A DNA stretch of 64,000 nucleotides from Streptomyces vilmorinianum (GTDB lineage: Bacteria > Actinomycetota > Actinomycetes > Streptomycetales > Streptomycetaceae). The position numbers and the translations under genes are program-made. The number at the start of each line of letters is the position of its first letter. The stretch's first letter is position 1. The stretch lies in contig NZ_CP040244.1 in assembly GCF_005517195.1 (NCBI RefSeq), positions 7,024,001-7,088,000 on the forward strand, given 5' to 3'. The notes beneath the pieces were generated by a model. The model worked only from the letters and a program-made list of their open reading frames with translations, ran no database searches and was not told the origin of the DNA. Positions 48,174 through 56,949 of this stretch are shown in pieces.

Positions 48174-49304
48174 TCAGTACGACTTGGGGAGACCCAGGGA
48201 CTGGTGCGATACGTAGTTCAGGATCATTTCCCGGCTCACGGGCGCGATCCGGGCCACGCGGGAGGCGGTGATGAGCCGCGCGAGGCCGAACTCGCGGGTG
48301 AGGCCGTTGCCGCCGAGGGTGTGGACGGACTGGTCGACGGCCTTCACGCAGGCCTCCCCGGCGGCGTACTTCGCCATGTTGGCGGCCTCGCCCGCGCCGA
48401 TGTCGTCACCGGCGTCGTAGAGGTGGGCGGCCTTCCGCATCATCAGCCGGGCGAGCTCCAGCTCGATGTGGGCCTGGGCGAGGGGGTGGGCGATGGCCTG
48501 GTGGGCGCCGATCGGGGACTTCCAGACCTGGCGCTCCTTGGCGTACGAGACGGCCTTGTCGAGGGCGTAGCGGCCCATGCCGATCGCGAACGCGGCGGTC
48601 ATGATCCGCTCGGGGTTGAGCCCCGCGAAGAGCTGGAGGAGACCGGCGTCCTCGTCGCCGACGAGGGCGTCGGCGGGGAGGTGGACGTCGTCGAGGGTGA
48701 GCTCGAACTGCTTCTCGTGGGCGTCGAGTTCCATGTCGATCCGGCGGCGGCCGAAGCCGGGCGCGTCCCTGGGGACGATGAAGAGGCAGGGCTTGAGGCT
48801 GCCGGTGCGGGCGTCGGAGGTGCGGCCCACGATGAGGGTGGCGTCGGCGATGTCGACGCCGGAGACGAAGACCTTGCGGCCGTTGAGGACCCAGCCCTCC
48901 TCGGTCTTCGTGGCCGTGGTGGTGATCCGGTGGGAGTTGGAACCGGCGTCGGGCTCGGTGATGCCGAAGGCCATGGTGCGGGTGCCGTCGGCGAGGCCGG
49001 GCAGCCAGGCGCGCTTCTGGTCCTCCGTGCCGAAGCGGGCGATGACGGTGCCGCAGATGGCGGGCGAGACGACCATCATGAGGAGCGGGGCCCCGGCCGC
49101 GCCCGCCTCCTCCAGGACGATGGAGAGTTCGGCCATGCCGCCGCCCCCGCCGCCGTACTCCTCGGGAAGGTTCACGCCCAGGTAGCCGAGCTTGCCGGCC
49201 TCGGCCCACAGGGCGGCCCGGTCGAAGCCGGGGCCGTGACGGTGGCCGAGGGCGGAGACGGCGGCGCGGAGGGCGGTGTGCTCGGCGGATTCGATGACGC
49301 TCAT
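48174..49304 (-). CDS. Acyl-CoA dehydrogenase
   Basis: 376 residues. Flavin-binding motif FGITEPDAGSNSHRITTTAT, the middle beta domain GWVLNGRKVFVSGVDIADAT and the C-terminal helical domain with KERQVWKSPIGAHQAIAHPL and DQSVHTLGGNGLTREFGLAR. FAD enzyme that introduces the alpha-beta double bond before carboxylation. ATG 49304 overlaps the carboxylase alpha stop by 4 nt. Confidence 0.94.
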   Translation of the reverse strand: MSVIESAEHTALRAAVSALGHRHGPGFDRAALWAEAGKLGYLGVNLPEEYGGGGGGMAELSIVLEEAGAAGAPLLMMVVSPAICGTVIARFGTEDQKRAWLPGLADGTRTMAFGITEPDAGSNSHRITTTATKTEEGWVLNGRKVFVSGVDIADATLIVGRTSDARTGSLKPCLFIVPRDAPGFGRRRIDMELDAHEKQFELTLDDVHLPADALVGDEDAGLLQLFAGLNPERIMTAAFAIGMGRYALDKAVSYAKERQVWKSPIGAHQAIAHPLAQAHIELELARLMMRKAAHLYDAGDDIGAGEAANMAKYAAGEACVKAVDQSVHTLGGNGLTREFGLARLITASRVARIAPVSREMILNYVSHQSLGLPKSY

Positions 49305-51349
49305 GCGGACTGTTCCTCCTGTACGACGGCGAGCAGGGCACCGACCTCGACCTGGCGGCCGGGGGCGGCGTGGAGCGCGGTGAGCGTGCCGGAGGCGGGG
49401 GCGACGACGCGGTGTTCCATCTTCATGGCCTCCAGCCAGAGGAGCGGCTGCCCGGCGGTGACGCGCGCGCCGGCCTCGACGCCTTCCGCGAGGCGGACGA
49501 CGGTGCCGGGCATGGGCGCGAGCAGCGAGCCGGGCGCGGTCTGCGCCCGGGGGTCGGGGAAGCGGGGGCGGGCGGTGAGCCGGTGGGGGCCGATGTGGAC
49601 GGTGTCGTCGCCGCCGTGGCGGGCGACGTCGAAGTGCCGTACGACACCGTCGACTTCGAGCCGCACGCGGTCGGGTGCGGCGCTCACGACACGGACGCCG
49701 TCGGGGGCGGTGACGGTGTAGCCGTCGCGGGTGGGCCGGTAGCGGACCTCGTGGTCCCCGTACGCCTTGGTCTGGTCCTGCGACGGCAGATTCCGCCACG
49801 CCCCGCCGAACCGCCCCCGGCGCCCCTCGGCCTCCGCGAGCGCGGCGGCGACGGCGGCGTACTCCTCCCCGTCGGGCGACTTCGTCAGCGCGTCGAGGTT
49901 CCGCTCGTAGAAGCCGGTGTCGAGCCGGTCCTCGTCCTGGAAGTCGGGATGCCGCAGCGACGCGACGAGCAGCGCCCGGTTGGTGACGGGCCCGTGGACG
50001 GTGGCCCGCTCAAGGACATGGGCGAGCTTCCGCACGGCTGCGGCCCGGCTGGGCGCGTGGACGACGACCTTGGCGAGCATGGCGTCGTAGTGGACGCCGA
50101 TGACGTCCCCGGAGGCGTACCCGCTGTCGACGCGCAGGCGCGGGGCGCCGGCAGCGGCGGGGCTGCCGCTGTGCGGACGACTCCCGCCGAGACCGTAGGC
50201 CTGGCCCGCGCCACGCGCCGCGCCGCCGCCCACGGCCCGCTCGCCCGCGGCTCGCTCGCCCGCGCGAGGCTGCGGGCCGTAGGGGGGCTGGGGGACCCCG
50301 TCCCCCAGAGGCACGGGCGGGTGGGTGGGGAACTCCAGGGCGTGCAGGACGCCCGTCTGTGGGGTCCAGGACGCGGTCGGGTCCTCCGCGTAGAGGCGGG
50401 CCTCGATCGCGTGGCCGTGGGGCGCGGGGGGTTCCGGCGGCAGGGCGCGGCCCTCGGCCACCGCGAGTTGGAGGGCCACCAGGTCGACCCCGTAGACCTC
50501 CTCCGTCACCGGGTGTTCGACCTGGAGGCGGGTGTTCATCTCCAGGAAGTGGGCCCGGCCGTCCGCGACCAGGAACTCGACCGTTCCCGCGCCCGTATAG
50601 CCGACCGCCTTCGCCGCCCGGACGGCCATGTCCACGAGCGCGGACTCCAGCTCCTCCGGCAGGCCCGGCGCCGGGGCCTCCTCGACGACCTTCTGGTGGC
50701 GGCGCTGGAGCGAGCAGTCGCGGGTGCCGAGCGCCCACACCGTGCCGTGCGCGTCCGCCAGGATCTGGACCTCCACATGGCGGCCGTTCTCCACGTACGG
50801 CTCGACGAACACCTCGCCGTCCCCGAACGCGCCCAGCGCCTCCGCCGACGCCGCCTCGAGCGCGTCCGCCAGGGACCCGAGGTCGCGGACGATCCGCATG
50901 CCCCGGCCGCCCCCGCCCGCCGCCGCCTTCACCAGGACCGGCAGGTCCGACTCCGTGACGTCCACGAGCGGAGCCACGCCCAGGAGTTCCTTCGCCCGGG
51001 TCTTCGACGCCATCGACTCGATCGCCTCCGGCGGCGGGCCGATCCACACCAGACCCGCGTCGAGCACCGCCCGCGCGAACTCCGCGTTCTCCGACAGGAA
51101 GCCGTACCCCGGATGCACCGCGTCCGCGCCCGCCGCCAGCGCCGCCTTCACCACCAGATCGCCGCGCAGATACGTCTCCGCGGGCGTCGCCCCCGGCAGC
51201 CGTACCGCCGCGTCCGCCTCCCGTACGTGCAGGGCGCCGGCGTCCGCGTCCGAGTACACCGCGACCGTGTCGACGCCCAGCTCCCGGCACGTACGGAACA
51301 CCCGGCAGGCGATCTCGCCCCGGTTCGCGACAAGAACAGAAGAGATCAC
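49301..51349 (-). CDS. Acyl-CoA carboxylase alpha subunit (biotin carboxylase plus BCCP)
   Basis: 682 residues. The biotin carboxylase domain has the ATP-grasp Gly loop LVKAAAGGGGRGMRIVRDLG, RDCSLQRRHQKVVEEAPAPG and FLEMNTRLQVEHPVTEEVYG. The C-terminal carrier domain has the biotin Lys in WLEAMKMEHRVVAPASGTL. Residues about 343-400 form a Gly/Pro/Ala-rich insertion absent from relatives, encoded around a perfect palindrome. It carboxylates biotin for the beta subunit, whose gene ends 7 nt upstream; the acyl-CoA dehydrogenase gene overlaps its stop. Confidence 0.94.
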   Translation of the reverse strand: MISSVLVANRGEIACRVFRTCRELGVDTVAVYSDADAGALHVREADAAVRLPGATPAETYLRGDLVVKAALAAGADAVHPGYGFLSENAEFARAVLDAGLVWIGPPPEAIESMASKTRAKELLGVAPLVDVTESDLPVLVKAAAGGGGRGMRIVRDLGSLADALEAASAEALGAFGDGEVFVEPYVENGRHVEVQILADAHGTVWALGTRDCSLQRRHQKVVEEAPAPGLPEELESALVDMAVRAAKAVGYTGAGTVEFLVADGRAHFLEMNTRLQVEHPVTEEVYGVDLVALQLAVAEGRALPPEPPAPHGHAIEARLYAEDPTASWTPQTGVLHALEFPTHPPVPLGDGVPQPPYGPQPRAGERAAGERAVGGGAARGAGQAYGLGGSRPHSGSPAAAGAPRLRVDSGYASGDVIGVHYDAMLAKVVVHAPSRAAAVRKLAHVLERATVHGPVTNRALLVASLRHPDFQDEDRLDTGFYERNLDALTKSPDGEEYAAVAAALAEAEGRRGRFGGAWRNLPSQDQTKAYGDHEVRYRPTRDGYTVTAPDGVRVVSAAPDRVRLEVDGVVRHFDVARHGGDDTVHIGPHRLTARPRFPDPRAQTAPGSLLAPMPGTVVRLAEGVEAGARVTAGQPLLWLEAMKMEHRVVAPASGTLTALHAAPGRQVEVGALLAVVQEEQSA
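50288..50308. repeat. Palindrome in a low-complexity insert of the carboxylase gene
   Basis: CTGGGGGAC-CCC-GTCCCCCAG, perfect 9-bp arms. It encodes part of the extra linker in the biotin carboxylase domain and looks like one of the small palindromic repeats scattered through Streptomyces genomes, here fixed in frame. Confidence 0.7.
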
Positions 51350-51356
51350 GGGAGCC

Positions 51357-52958
51357 TCACATTCGGAAGACGCCGAAGCCGCCGCGCGCGCCCTCGACCG
51401 GTGCCGTGTGGATCGCGGACAGGCACAGTCCGAGGACCGTGCGGGTGTCGCGGGGGTCGATGACGCCGTCGTCGTACAGCCGTCCCGACAGGAACATCGG
51501 CAGCGATTCCGACTCGATCTGCGCCTCGACCATCGCGCGCAGACCCGCGTCCGCCTCCTCGTCGTACGGCTGCCCCTTGGCCGCCGCCGAAGCCCGCGCC
51601 ACGATCGACAGGACGCCCGCCAGCTGCTGCGGGCCCATGACGGCCGACTTGGCGCTCGGCCAGGCGAAGAGGAAGCGGGGGTCGTAGGCCCGGCCGCACA
51701 TGCCGTAGTGCCCGGCGCCGTACGACGCGCCCATGAGGACGGACAGATGGGGGACCCGGCTGTTCGACACCGCGTTGATCATCATCGCGCCGTGCTTGAT
51801 GATCCCGCCCTGCTCGTACTCCCTGCCGACCATGTAGCCGGTTGTGTTGTGCAGGAAGACCAGCGGGACGTCGCGCTGGTTGGCGAGCTGGATGAACTGC
51901 GCCGCCTTCTGGGACTCCGCGGAGAACAGCACGCCCTGGGCGTTGGCGAGGATGCCCACCGGGTAGCCGTGGAGGGACGCCCACCCCGTCACCAGGCTCG
52001 GCCCGTACAGCGGCTTGAACTCGTCGAAGTCCGAGCCGTCCACGATCCGTGCGATCACCTCGCGCGGGTCGAACGGGGTCTTCAGGTCCCCCGGCACGAT
52101 CCCGAGCAGCTCGTCCTCGTCGTACGTGGGCGCTTCGGCGACGGAGACCGGATCAGGCCGCGCCTTGCGGTGGTTGAGGCGGGCGACGATCCGCCGCGCC
52201 TGGCGCAGCGCGTCGGTCTCGTCGACGGCGTAGTGGTCGGCGAGACCGGAGACGCGGGCGTGCATCTCGGCGCCGCCGAGCGACTCGTCGTCGCTCTCCT
52301 CCCCCGTCGCCATCTTCACCAGCGGCGGCCCGCCGAGGAAGACCTTCGACCGCTCCTTGATCATCACGGTGTGGTCGGACATGCCGGGGACGTACGCGCC
52401 GCCGGCCGTGGAGTTGCCGAAGACGACGGCGAGGGTGGGGATGCCGGCGGCCGAGAGCCGGGTGAGATCGCGGAACAGCGCCCCGCCGGGGATGAAGATC
52501 TCCTTCTGGGACGGCAGATCGGCGCCGCCGGACTCGACGAGCGAGATGACGGGGAGCCGGTTGGCGTACGCGATCTCGTTGGCGCGCAGAGCCTTCTTCA
52601 GCGTCCACGGATTCGAGGCGCCGCCGCGCACGGTCGGGTCGTTGGCGGTGATCAGGCACTCGACCCCCTCGACGACCCCGATGCCGGTGATGATCGAGGC
52701 GCCCACCGGGTAGTCGCTGCCCCAGGCGGCGAGCGGGGACAGCTCCAGGAAGGGCGTGTCGGGGTCGAGGAGCAGCTCGATCCGCTCGCGGGCGAGCAGC
52801 TTGCCGCGCCTGCGGTGCCGTTCGGTGTACTTCTCGCCGCCGCCCGCGAGCGCCTTGGCGTGTTCGGCGTCGAGGGCGGCGAGCTTGTCGAGCATGGCGG
52901 CGCGGTGGGCCGCGTAGTCGGGTCCGCCCGTGTCGAGGGCGGAGGCGAGGACGGTCAC
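51357..52958 (-). CDS. Acyl-CoA carboxylase beta (carboxyltransferase) subunit
   Basis: 533 residues. Crotonase-fold halves with GGASNPWTLKKALRANEIAY, LVESGGADLPSQKEIFIPGG, VFGNSTAGGAYVPGMSDHTV, FLHNTTGYMVGREYEQGGII and MGASYGAGHYGMCGRAYDPR, diagnostic of the methylcrotonyl/geranyl-CoA carboxylase beta group more than of acetyl/propionyl-CoA carboxylase. It transfers CO2 from biotin to the acyl-CoA. GTG 52958 overlaps the AtuA-like stop by 4 nt. Confidence 0.94.
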   Translation of the reverse strand: MTVLASALDTGGPDYAAHRAAMLDKLAALDAEHAKALAGGGEKYTERHRRRGKLLARERIELLLDPDTPFLELSPLAAWGSDYPVGASIITGIGVVEGVECLITANDPTVRGGASNPWTLKKALRANEIAYANRLPVISLVESGGADLPSQKEIFIPGGALFRDLTRLSAAGIPTLAVVFGNSTAGGAYVPGMSDHTVMIKERSKVFLGGPPLVKMATGEESDDESLGGAEMHARVSGLADHYAVDETDALRQARRIVARLNHRKARPDPVSVAEAPTYDEDELLGIVPGDLKTPFDPREVIARIVDGSDFDEFKPLYGPSLVTGWASLHGYPVGILANAQGVLFSAESQKAAQFIQLANQRDVPLVFLHNTTGYMVGREYEQGGIIKHGAMMINAVSNSRVPHLSVLMGASYGAGHYGMCGRAYDPRFLFAWPSAKSAVMGPQQLAGVLSIVARASAAAKGQPYDEEADAGLRAMVEAQIESESLPMFLSGRLYDDGVIDPRDTRTVLGLCLSAIHTAPVEGARGGFGVFRM

Positions 52959-54661
52959 AGCAGTTCCTCCGGTACGTCGAGCTCGCGGGCGCGCAGCCAC
53001 TCGCCGAGGGCCTTGGCCTGGGGGTCGAAGCGGGCCTGGGAGGCGACGCCTTCGCCCAGGAGCCCGGTGACGACGAAGTTCACCGCCCTCAGGTTCGGCA
53101 GGACGTGGCGTACGACGTCCAAGCCGGCGGTCTCCGGCAGGAGTTCGCGGAGCCGGTCCACGGTGAGGGTGTGGACGAGCCAGCGCCATTCCCGGTCCGT
53201 ACGGACCCAGACGCCGATGTTCGCGTCGCCGCCCTTGTCGCCGCTGCGGGCCCCGGCGACCCGCCCGAGCGGGGCGCGCCGCACCGGGCCCTCGGGCAGC
53301 GGCTCGGGCAGCGGGGGTTCCGCGACCGGCTCCGGTTCCCGCGAGTGCGGCGGTACGTGTACGGGCGGCAGGGTGCGGCGCGTCCCGTCCGGGAGCACGG
53401 CCGTATGCGGGACGTCGGCGGCCGGTACGTACGCGGCCTCGAAGACGCCGTAGGGCGCGCCTTTGCCGGGTGGGGCGGTGACGTGGAAGCCGGGGTAGCT
53501 GGCGAGGGCGAGCTCGATCGCGGCGCCGGTCAGGGCGCGGCCGACGGGCTCGGGGGCGGGGTCGCGGACGACGAGCCGGAGCAGCGCGCTCGCGGTCTCC
53601 TCGGTGGCGGCGTCCGGGTGGTCGGTGCGGGCGAGTTCCCAGCGGACCTCGGCGGGACGCGATGTGGCGTGGGCGAACGCGTCCTCGATCTGGTCGCGTA
53701 CGAGCCGCGCCTTCGCCTCGATGTCGAGGCCGGTGAGGACGAAGACGACCTCGTTGCGGAAGCCGCCCAGCCGGCCCCGGCCGACCTTGAGGGTGGGCGG
53801 CGGGGCCTCCCCGCGTACGCCGTCGATCCTGACCCGGTCCGGGCCGTCCTGGGTGAGCCGTACGGTGTCGAGCCGGGCGGTCACGTCGGGTCCCGCGTAC
53901 CGCGCGCCCGACGTCTCGTACAGGAGCTGGGCGGTGACCGTGCCGAGGTCGACGACCCCGCCCGTGCCGGGGTGCTTGGTGATGACGGCCGTGCCGTCGG
54001 CGTGGAGTTCGGCGATCGGGAAGCCGGGGCGGCGCAGTGTGCGCGGGTCGTGGTCGCGGAAGAAGGCGTAGTTGCCGCCGGTGGCCTGGGTGCCGCACTC
54101 CAGGACGTGCCCGGCGACGACCGCGCCCGCCAGCTCGTCGTACGCGTCGGCCGGCCAGCCGAAATGCCACTGCGCGGGGCCGGTGACGAGGGCGGCGTCG
54201 GTGACCCGGCCGGTCACGACGACGTCGGCGCCTTCGGCGAGGCAGGCGGCGATGCCGGCGCCGCCGAGGTAGGCGTTCGCGGTGAGGACTCCGTCGCGGG
54301 GCGGGAGCCGGTCTCCCTCGACGTGACCGATCCGCACCGGGATCCCGAGCCTGTCCGCGAGTTCGCGCAGCGCGTCGGCGAGGCCGGCGGGGTTGAGGCC
54401 GCCGGCGTTGGTGACGATGCGGACGCCCCGCTCGTGGGCGAGGCCGAGTCCTTCCTCCATCTGGCGGAGGAAGGTCTTGGCGTATCCGGCGGACGGGTCC
54501 TTCAGCCGGTCCCGGCCGAGGATGAGCATGGTCAGCTCGGCGAGGTAGTCGCCGGTGAGGACGTCGAGTTCGCCTCCGGGTCCGCCGCCCGTCAGCATCT
54601 CGCGGACGGCGTCGAAGCGGTCGCCGTAGAAGCCGGAGGCGTTGCCGATGCGGAGGGTCAT
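52955..54661 (-). CDS. AtuA-like protein (DUF1446 plus C-terminal AtuA domain)
   Basis: 568 residues. The N-terminal DUF1446 part reads RIGNASGFYGDRFDAVREML, DVLTGDYLAELTMLILGRDR, RIVTNAGGLNPAGLADALRE and CLAEGADVVVTGRVTDAALV. The C-terminal 100 residues (APLGRVAGARSGDKGGDANI to LRAVNFVVTGLLGEGVAS) form the small AtuA-like domain. In pseudomonads AtuA belongs to the acyclic terpene (citronellol/geranyl-CoA) utilisation cluster; its chemistry is not settled. Overlaps both neighbours by 4 nt, so it is tightly tied to the carboxylase. Confidence 0.9.
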   Translation of the reverse strand: MTLRIGNASGFYGDRFDAVREMLTGGGPGGELDVLTGDYLAELTMLILGRDRLKDPSAGYAKTFLRQMEEGLGLAHERGVRIVTNAGGLNPAGLADALRELADRLGIPVRIGHVEGDRLPPRDGVLTANAYLGGAGIAACLAEGADVVVTGRVTDAALVTGPAQWHFGWPADAYDELAGAVVAGHVLECGTQATGGNYAFFRDHDPRTLRRPGFPIAELHADGTAVITKHPGTGGVVDLGTVTAQLLYETSGARYAGPDVTARLDTVRLTQDGPDRVRIDGVRGEAPPPTLKVGRGRLGGFRNEVVFVLTGLDIEAKARLVRDQIEDAFAHATSRPAEVRWELARTDHPDAATEETASALLRLVVRDPAPEPVGRALTGAAIELALASYPGFHVTAPPGKGAPYGVFEAAYVPAADVPHTAVLPDGTRRTLPPVHVPPHSREPEPVAEPPLPEPLPEGPVRRAPLGRVAGARSGDKGGDANIGVWVRTDREWRWLVHTLTVDRLRELLPETAGLDVVRHVLPNLRAVNFVVTGLLGEGVASQARFDPQAKALGEWLRARELDVPEELL

Positions 54662-55449
54662 GCCTGCCCCTGGGCGGGGCGGCCGGTGCCGGCCGGCCCG
54701 GCGAAGGCCTGGGCGACGCTGAGCCAGTGCGTGGCGTCGGGGCCGTGGGCCCGCAGGGCGGTGTCGTCGCGGTGGACGCGCTGGGTGACGAGGAGGCAGA
54801 AGTCGAGCGCGGGCCCGGTGATCCTCTGGGCGGCGTCCTGGGGCCCGTACACCCACTCCTCGCCGTCGGGGGCGGTCAGTTCGACCCGGAAGGGTTCGGC
54901 GGGCGGGGTGAGGCCCCGTACGAGATAGGCGTAGTCGCGGGCCCGGATGCCGATCCAGGCCACGTGCCGCAGCCGGGCGGTCGGCTCGCGTACGGCTCCG
55001 AGGGCGTCGGCGATGTCCTGCCCGTGCGCCCAGGTCTCCATGAGCCGGGCGGTCCCCATGGAGGTGGCGCTCATGGGCGGCCCGTACCAGGGGAAACGTG
55101 CGCCGGGCGGGGCCGTGCGCAGGGCCATCTGCAGCCGCTCGCGCCCCACGCGCCACCGTCCGAGCAGCTCGCCGGGCGGCAGGGCCGCGCCCTCCTCGGC
55201 GCCGTCGTCGACGAAGCGCTCGGGGGCGGCGAGGGCCTTCTCGGCCTCGGCGGCGAAGCCCTCGGGGTCGGTGACGGCGAGCAGGGCCGCCCGGTCGGTC
55301 CAGGCGAGATGGGCGATCTGGTGCGCGATCGTCCAGCCGGGCGCGGGGGTGGGCGCGGCCCACTGTTCGTCGCCCAGCTCCCGTACGAGCCGGTCGACCT
55401 CCTCGCTCTCGCCGCGCAGGTCGTCGAGGACGACGGCAGGGTCGGACAC
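54658..55449 (-). CDS. DinB-fold protein, TIGR03084 type
   Basis: 263 residues, first gene of the operon. PTPAPGWTIAHQIAHLAWTD carries the metal-binding His pattern of mycothiol-dependent maleylpyruvate-isomerase/DinB proteins, and METWAHGQDIADALG supplies the last His. TIGR03084-type members occur in actinobacterial clusters with AtuA and acyl-CoA carboxylase genes. It may act as a mycothiol-dependent isomerase or protective enzyme. GTG 55449 was chosen because MSDPAVVLDDL is the family start. Confidence 0.85.
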   Translation of the reverse strand: MSDPAVVLDDLRGESEEVDRLVRELGDEQWAAPTPAPGWTIAHQIAHLAWTDRAALLAVTDPEGFAAEAEKALAAPERFVDDGAEEGAALPPGELLGRWRVGRERLQMALRTAPPGARFPWYGPPMSATSMGTARLMETWAHGQDIADALGAVREPTARLRHVAWIGIRARDYAYLVRGLTPPAEPFRVELTAPDGEEWVYGPQDAAQRITGPALDFCLLVTQRVHRDDTALRAHGPDATHWLSVAQAFAGPAGTGRPAQGQA

Positions 55450-55516
55450 GGTGCGCTCCCCTCGGCAGGGTGGGACACGGGCGTGTGCCGAGGAGCATGG
55501 CAGCGGGAGAGGAAAC

Positions 55517-55538
55517 AATCAAGCACGCTTGCTTGATT
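55517..55538. promoter_or_regulatory. 22-bp palindromic operator at the head of the catabolic operon
   Basis: AATCAAGCA-CGCT-TGCTTGATT, perfect 9-bp arms and strikingly AT-rich, 68 bp upstream of the first gene. It has the size and symmetry of a TetR-family operator, and the operon ends with a tetR gene. The stop codon of the DUF1272 gene lies at its right edge. Confidence 0.8.
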
Positions 55539-55737
55539 AATGCGCGGCCTCTTCGTTCGGGACGGCGCGACGGGGGCGGGGCACCAACTCGCCGCCACAG
55601 TTGGGGCAGATGTCGTCCATCGCCTCGCCGCACGGCACGCAGAAGGTGCACTCGTACGTACAGATGCGGGCGGCGGCGTCGACGGGCAGGGTCGTGATCT
55701 CGCAGCGTTCGCACAGGGTGCGCATGTCCAGGGCCAT
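55537..55737 (-). CDS. DUF1272 zinc-finger-like protein
   Basis: 66 residues. Cysteine pairs in RTLCERCEI, CTYECTFCVPCGEAM and DICPNCGGEL form the family pattern and should bind zinc. Function unknown in the family. Same strand as the operon downstream, but the operator at 55517-55538 separates them, so it is probably its own unit. Confidence 0.88.
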   Translation of the reverse strand: MALDMRTLCERCEITTLPVDAAARICTYECTFCVPCGEAMDDICPNCGGELVPRPRRAVPNEEAAH

Positions 55738-55819
55738 GGCTCGATCCTGCCTGCGGGCGGGGCGGCGGAAAGCCCCCGCGCGGGCCGAAGATCGCCAGGA
55801 TCGGGACAGGGCCTGATCC

Positions 55820-56800
55820 TCAGCCTTGCGGCGGGATCCTGCGCGTCTGGGTGCGGACGGCGCCCATGCTCGCCGCGATGACGAGGACGATCGCGAGCGC
55901 GTCGGTCATCGACAGGGCCTGGCTCAGGACGAGGAAGCCGGCGGTCGCGGCGATGGCCGGTTCGAGGCTCATGAGGACGGCGAAGGTGGGGGCGGGGAGG
56001 CGGCGCAGGGCGAGGAGTTCGAGGGTGTAGGGGAGGACGGAGGACATCAGCGCGACGGCGAGGCCGAGGCCGATCGTCGAGGGGACGAGGAGCGTGTCGC
56101 CCGCCTCCGCGATCCCGAGCGGCAGGCTGAGGACGGCGCCGAACGCCATCGCGAGCGCGAGGCCGTCCGCCTGCGGGAAGCGGCGGCCGGTGCGGGCACT
56201 GAAGACGATGTACGCGGCCCACATCGCGCCCGCGGCGAGGGCGAACGCGGCCCCGACGGGGTCGAGCCGGTCGAAGCCGCCGCCGCTGAGCAGGACGACG
56301 CCGCCGAGGGCGAGCCCGGCCCAGAGCAGGTTCGCCGGCCGGCGCGAGGCGATCACCGAGAGGATCAGCGGGCCGAGGACCTCCAGGGTCACGGCGGCGC
56401 CGAGCGGGATCCGGTCGGCGGCCTGGTAGAAGAGGATGTTCATGCCCGCCATGGCGGCGCCGAAGGCGAGGACGGTGCCCCAGTCGGCGCGGCCGTAGCC
56501 GCGAACCTTGGGGCGGCAGACGATCAGCAGGACGGCGGCGGCGAGGACGAGCCGCAGGGTGACGACGCCGAGGGCGCCGGCGCGGGGCATGAGCAGTACG
56601 GCGACGGCGGACCCGAACTGCACGGACAGCCCGCCGGCGACGACGAGGGCGACGGGCCCGAGGCGGGTGGACCTCGCGGGGACGCGGGGCACAGTGGCGG
56701 CCTCGGGCACAGTGGCGGCCTCGGGCACGGAGACGGCCTCGGGCACGGAGACGGCCTCGGGTACGGAGACGGCGGCGATGTCCTTGACCGGGGTGTCCAC
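55820..56800 (-). CDS. EamA/RhtA-family exporter with N-terminal repeat
   Basis: 326 residues. The first 35 are a tandem VSVPEA/ATVPEA repeat; ten membrane helices of the EamA drug/metabolite transporter type follow (PVALVVAGGLSVQFGSAVAV, TVLAFGAAMAGMNILFYQAA, PLGAAVTLEVLGPLILSVIA, AFALAAGAMWAAYIVFSART, SVLPYTLELLALRRLPAPTF). It exports amino acids or related metabolites, threonine/homoserine type by resemblance. GTG 56800 follows GGGGAGTGA. The divergent LysR gene is its likely regulator. Confidence 0.9.
   Translation of the reverse strand: MDTPVKDIAAVSVPEAVSVPEAVSVPEAATVPEAATVPRVPARSTRLGPVALVVAGGLSVQFGSAVAVLLMPRAGALGVVTLRLVLAAAVLLIVCRPKVRGYGRADWGTVLAFGAAMAGMNILFYQAADRIPLGAAVTLEVLGPLILSVIASRRPANLLWAGLALGGVVLLSGGGFDRLDPVGAAFALAAGAMWAAYIVFSARTGRRFPQADGLALAMAFGAVLSLPLGIAEAGDTLLVPSTIGLGLAVALMSSVLPYTLELLALRRLPAPTFAVLMSLEPAIAATAGFLVLSQALSMTDALAIVLVIAASMGAVRTQTRRIPPQG
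56690..56775 (-). repeat. 18-bp tandem repeat in the EamA gene 5' end
   Basis: Five imperfect 18-bp units encode VSVPEA or ATVPEA at the protein N-terminus before the first membrane helix. All are in frame. Confidence 0.92.
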
Positions 56801-56828
56801 CGGCTCACTCCCCTTGCATGATCGATGG

Positions 56829-56842
56829 TCCAATTCATTGGA
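56829..56842. promoter_or_regulatory. TCCAAT-TC-ATTGGA dyad between eamA and lysR genes
   Basis: Perfect 6-bp arms in the 149-bp divergent region, with a further GGTCCA half-site at 56848. It lies 28 bp from the exporter start and is a plausible LysR-type regulator site. The adjoining sequence to 56870 is unusually AT-rich. Confidence 0.55.
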
Positions 56843-56949
56843 CTTGAGGTCCAGAATAATGCACCCAGCCCATGGGCGCCCATCTTCACGCTACGAGTCA
56901 CCGCGCGGCGCGTGAAATGCCGATTGGGCTGCGCTTATGCTCCGGACGC

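Noticed and set aside
50628..53453. A 941-codon plus-strand open frame opposite the carboxylase genes
   Set aside because: It is a shadow of two enzymes with full catalytic motifs on the minus strand.
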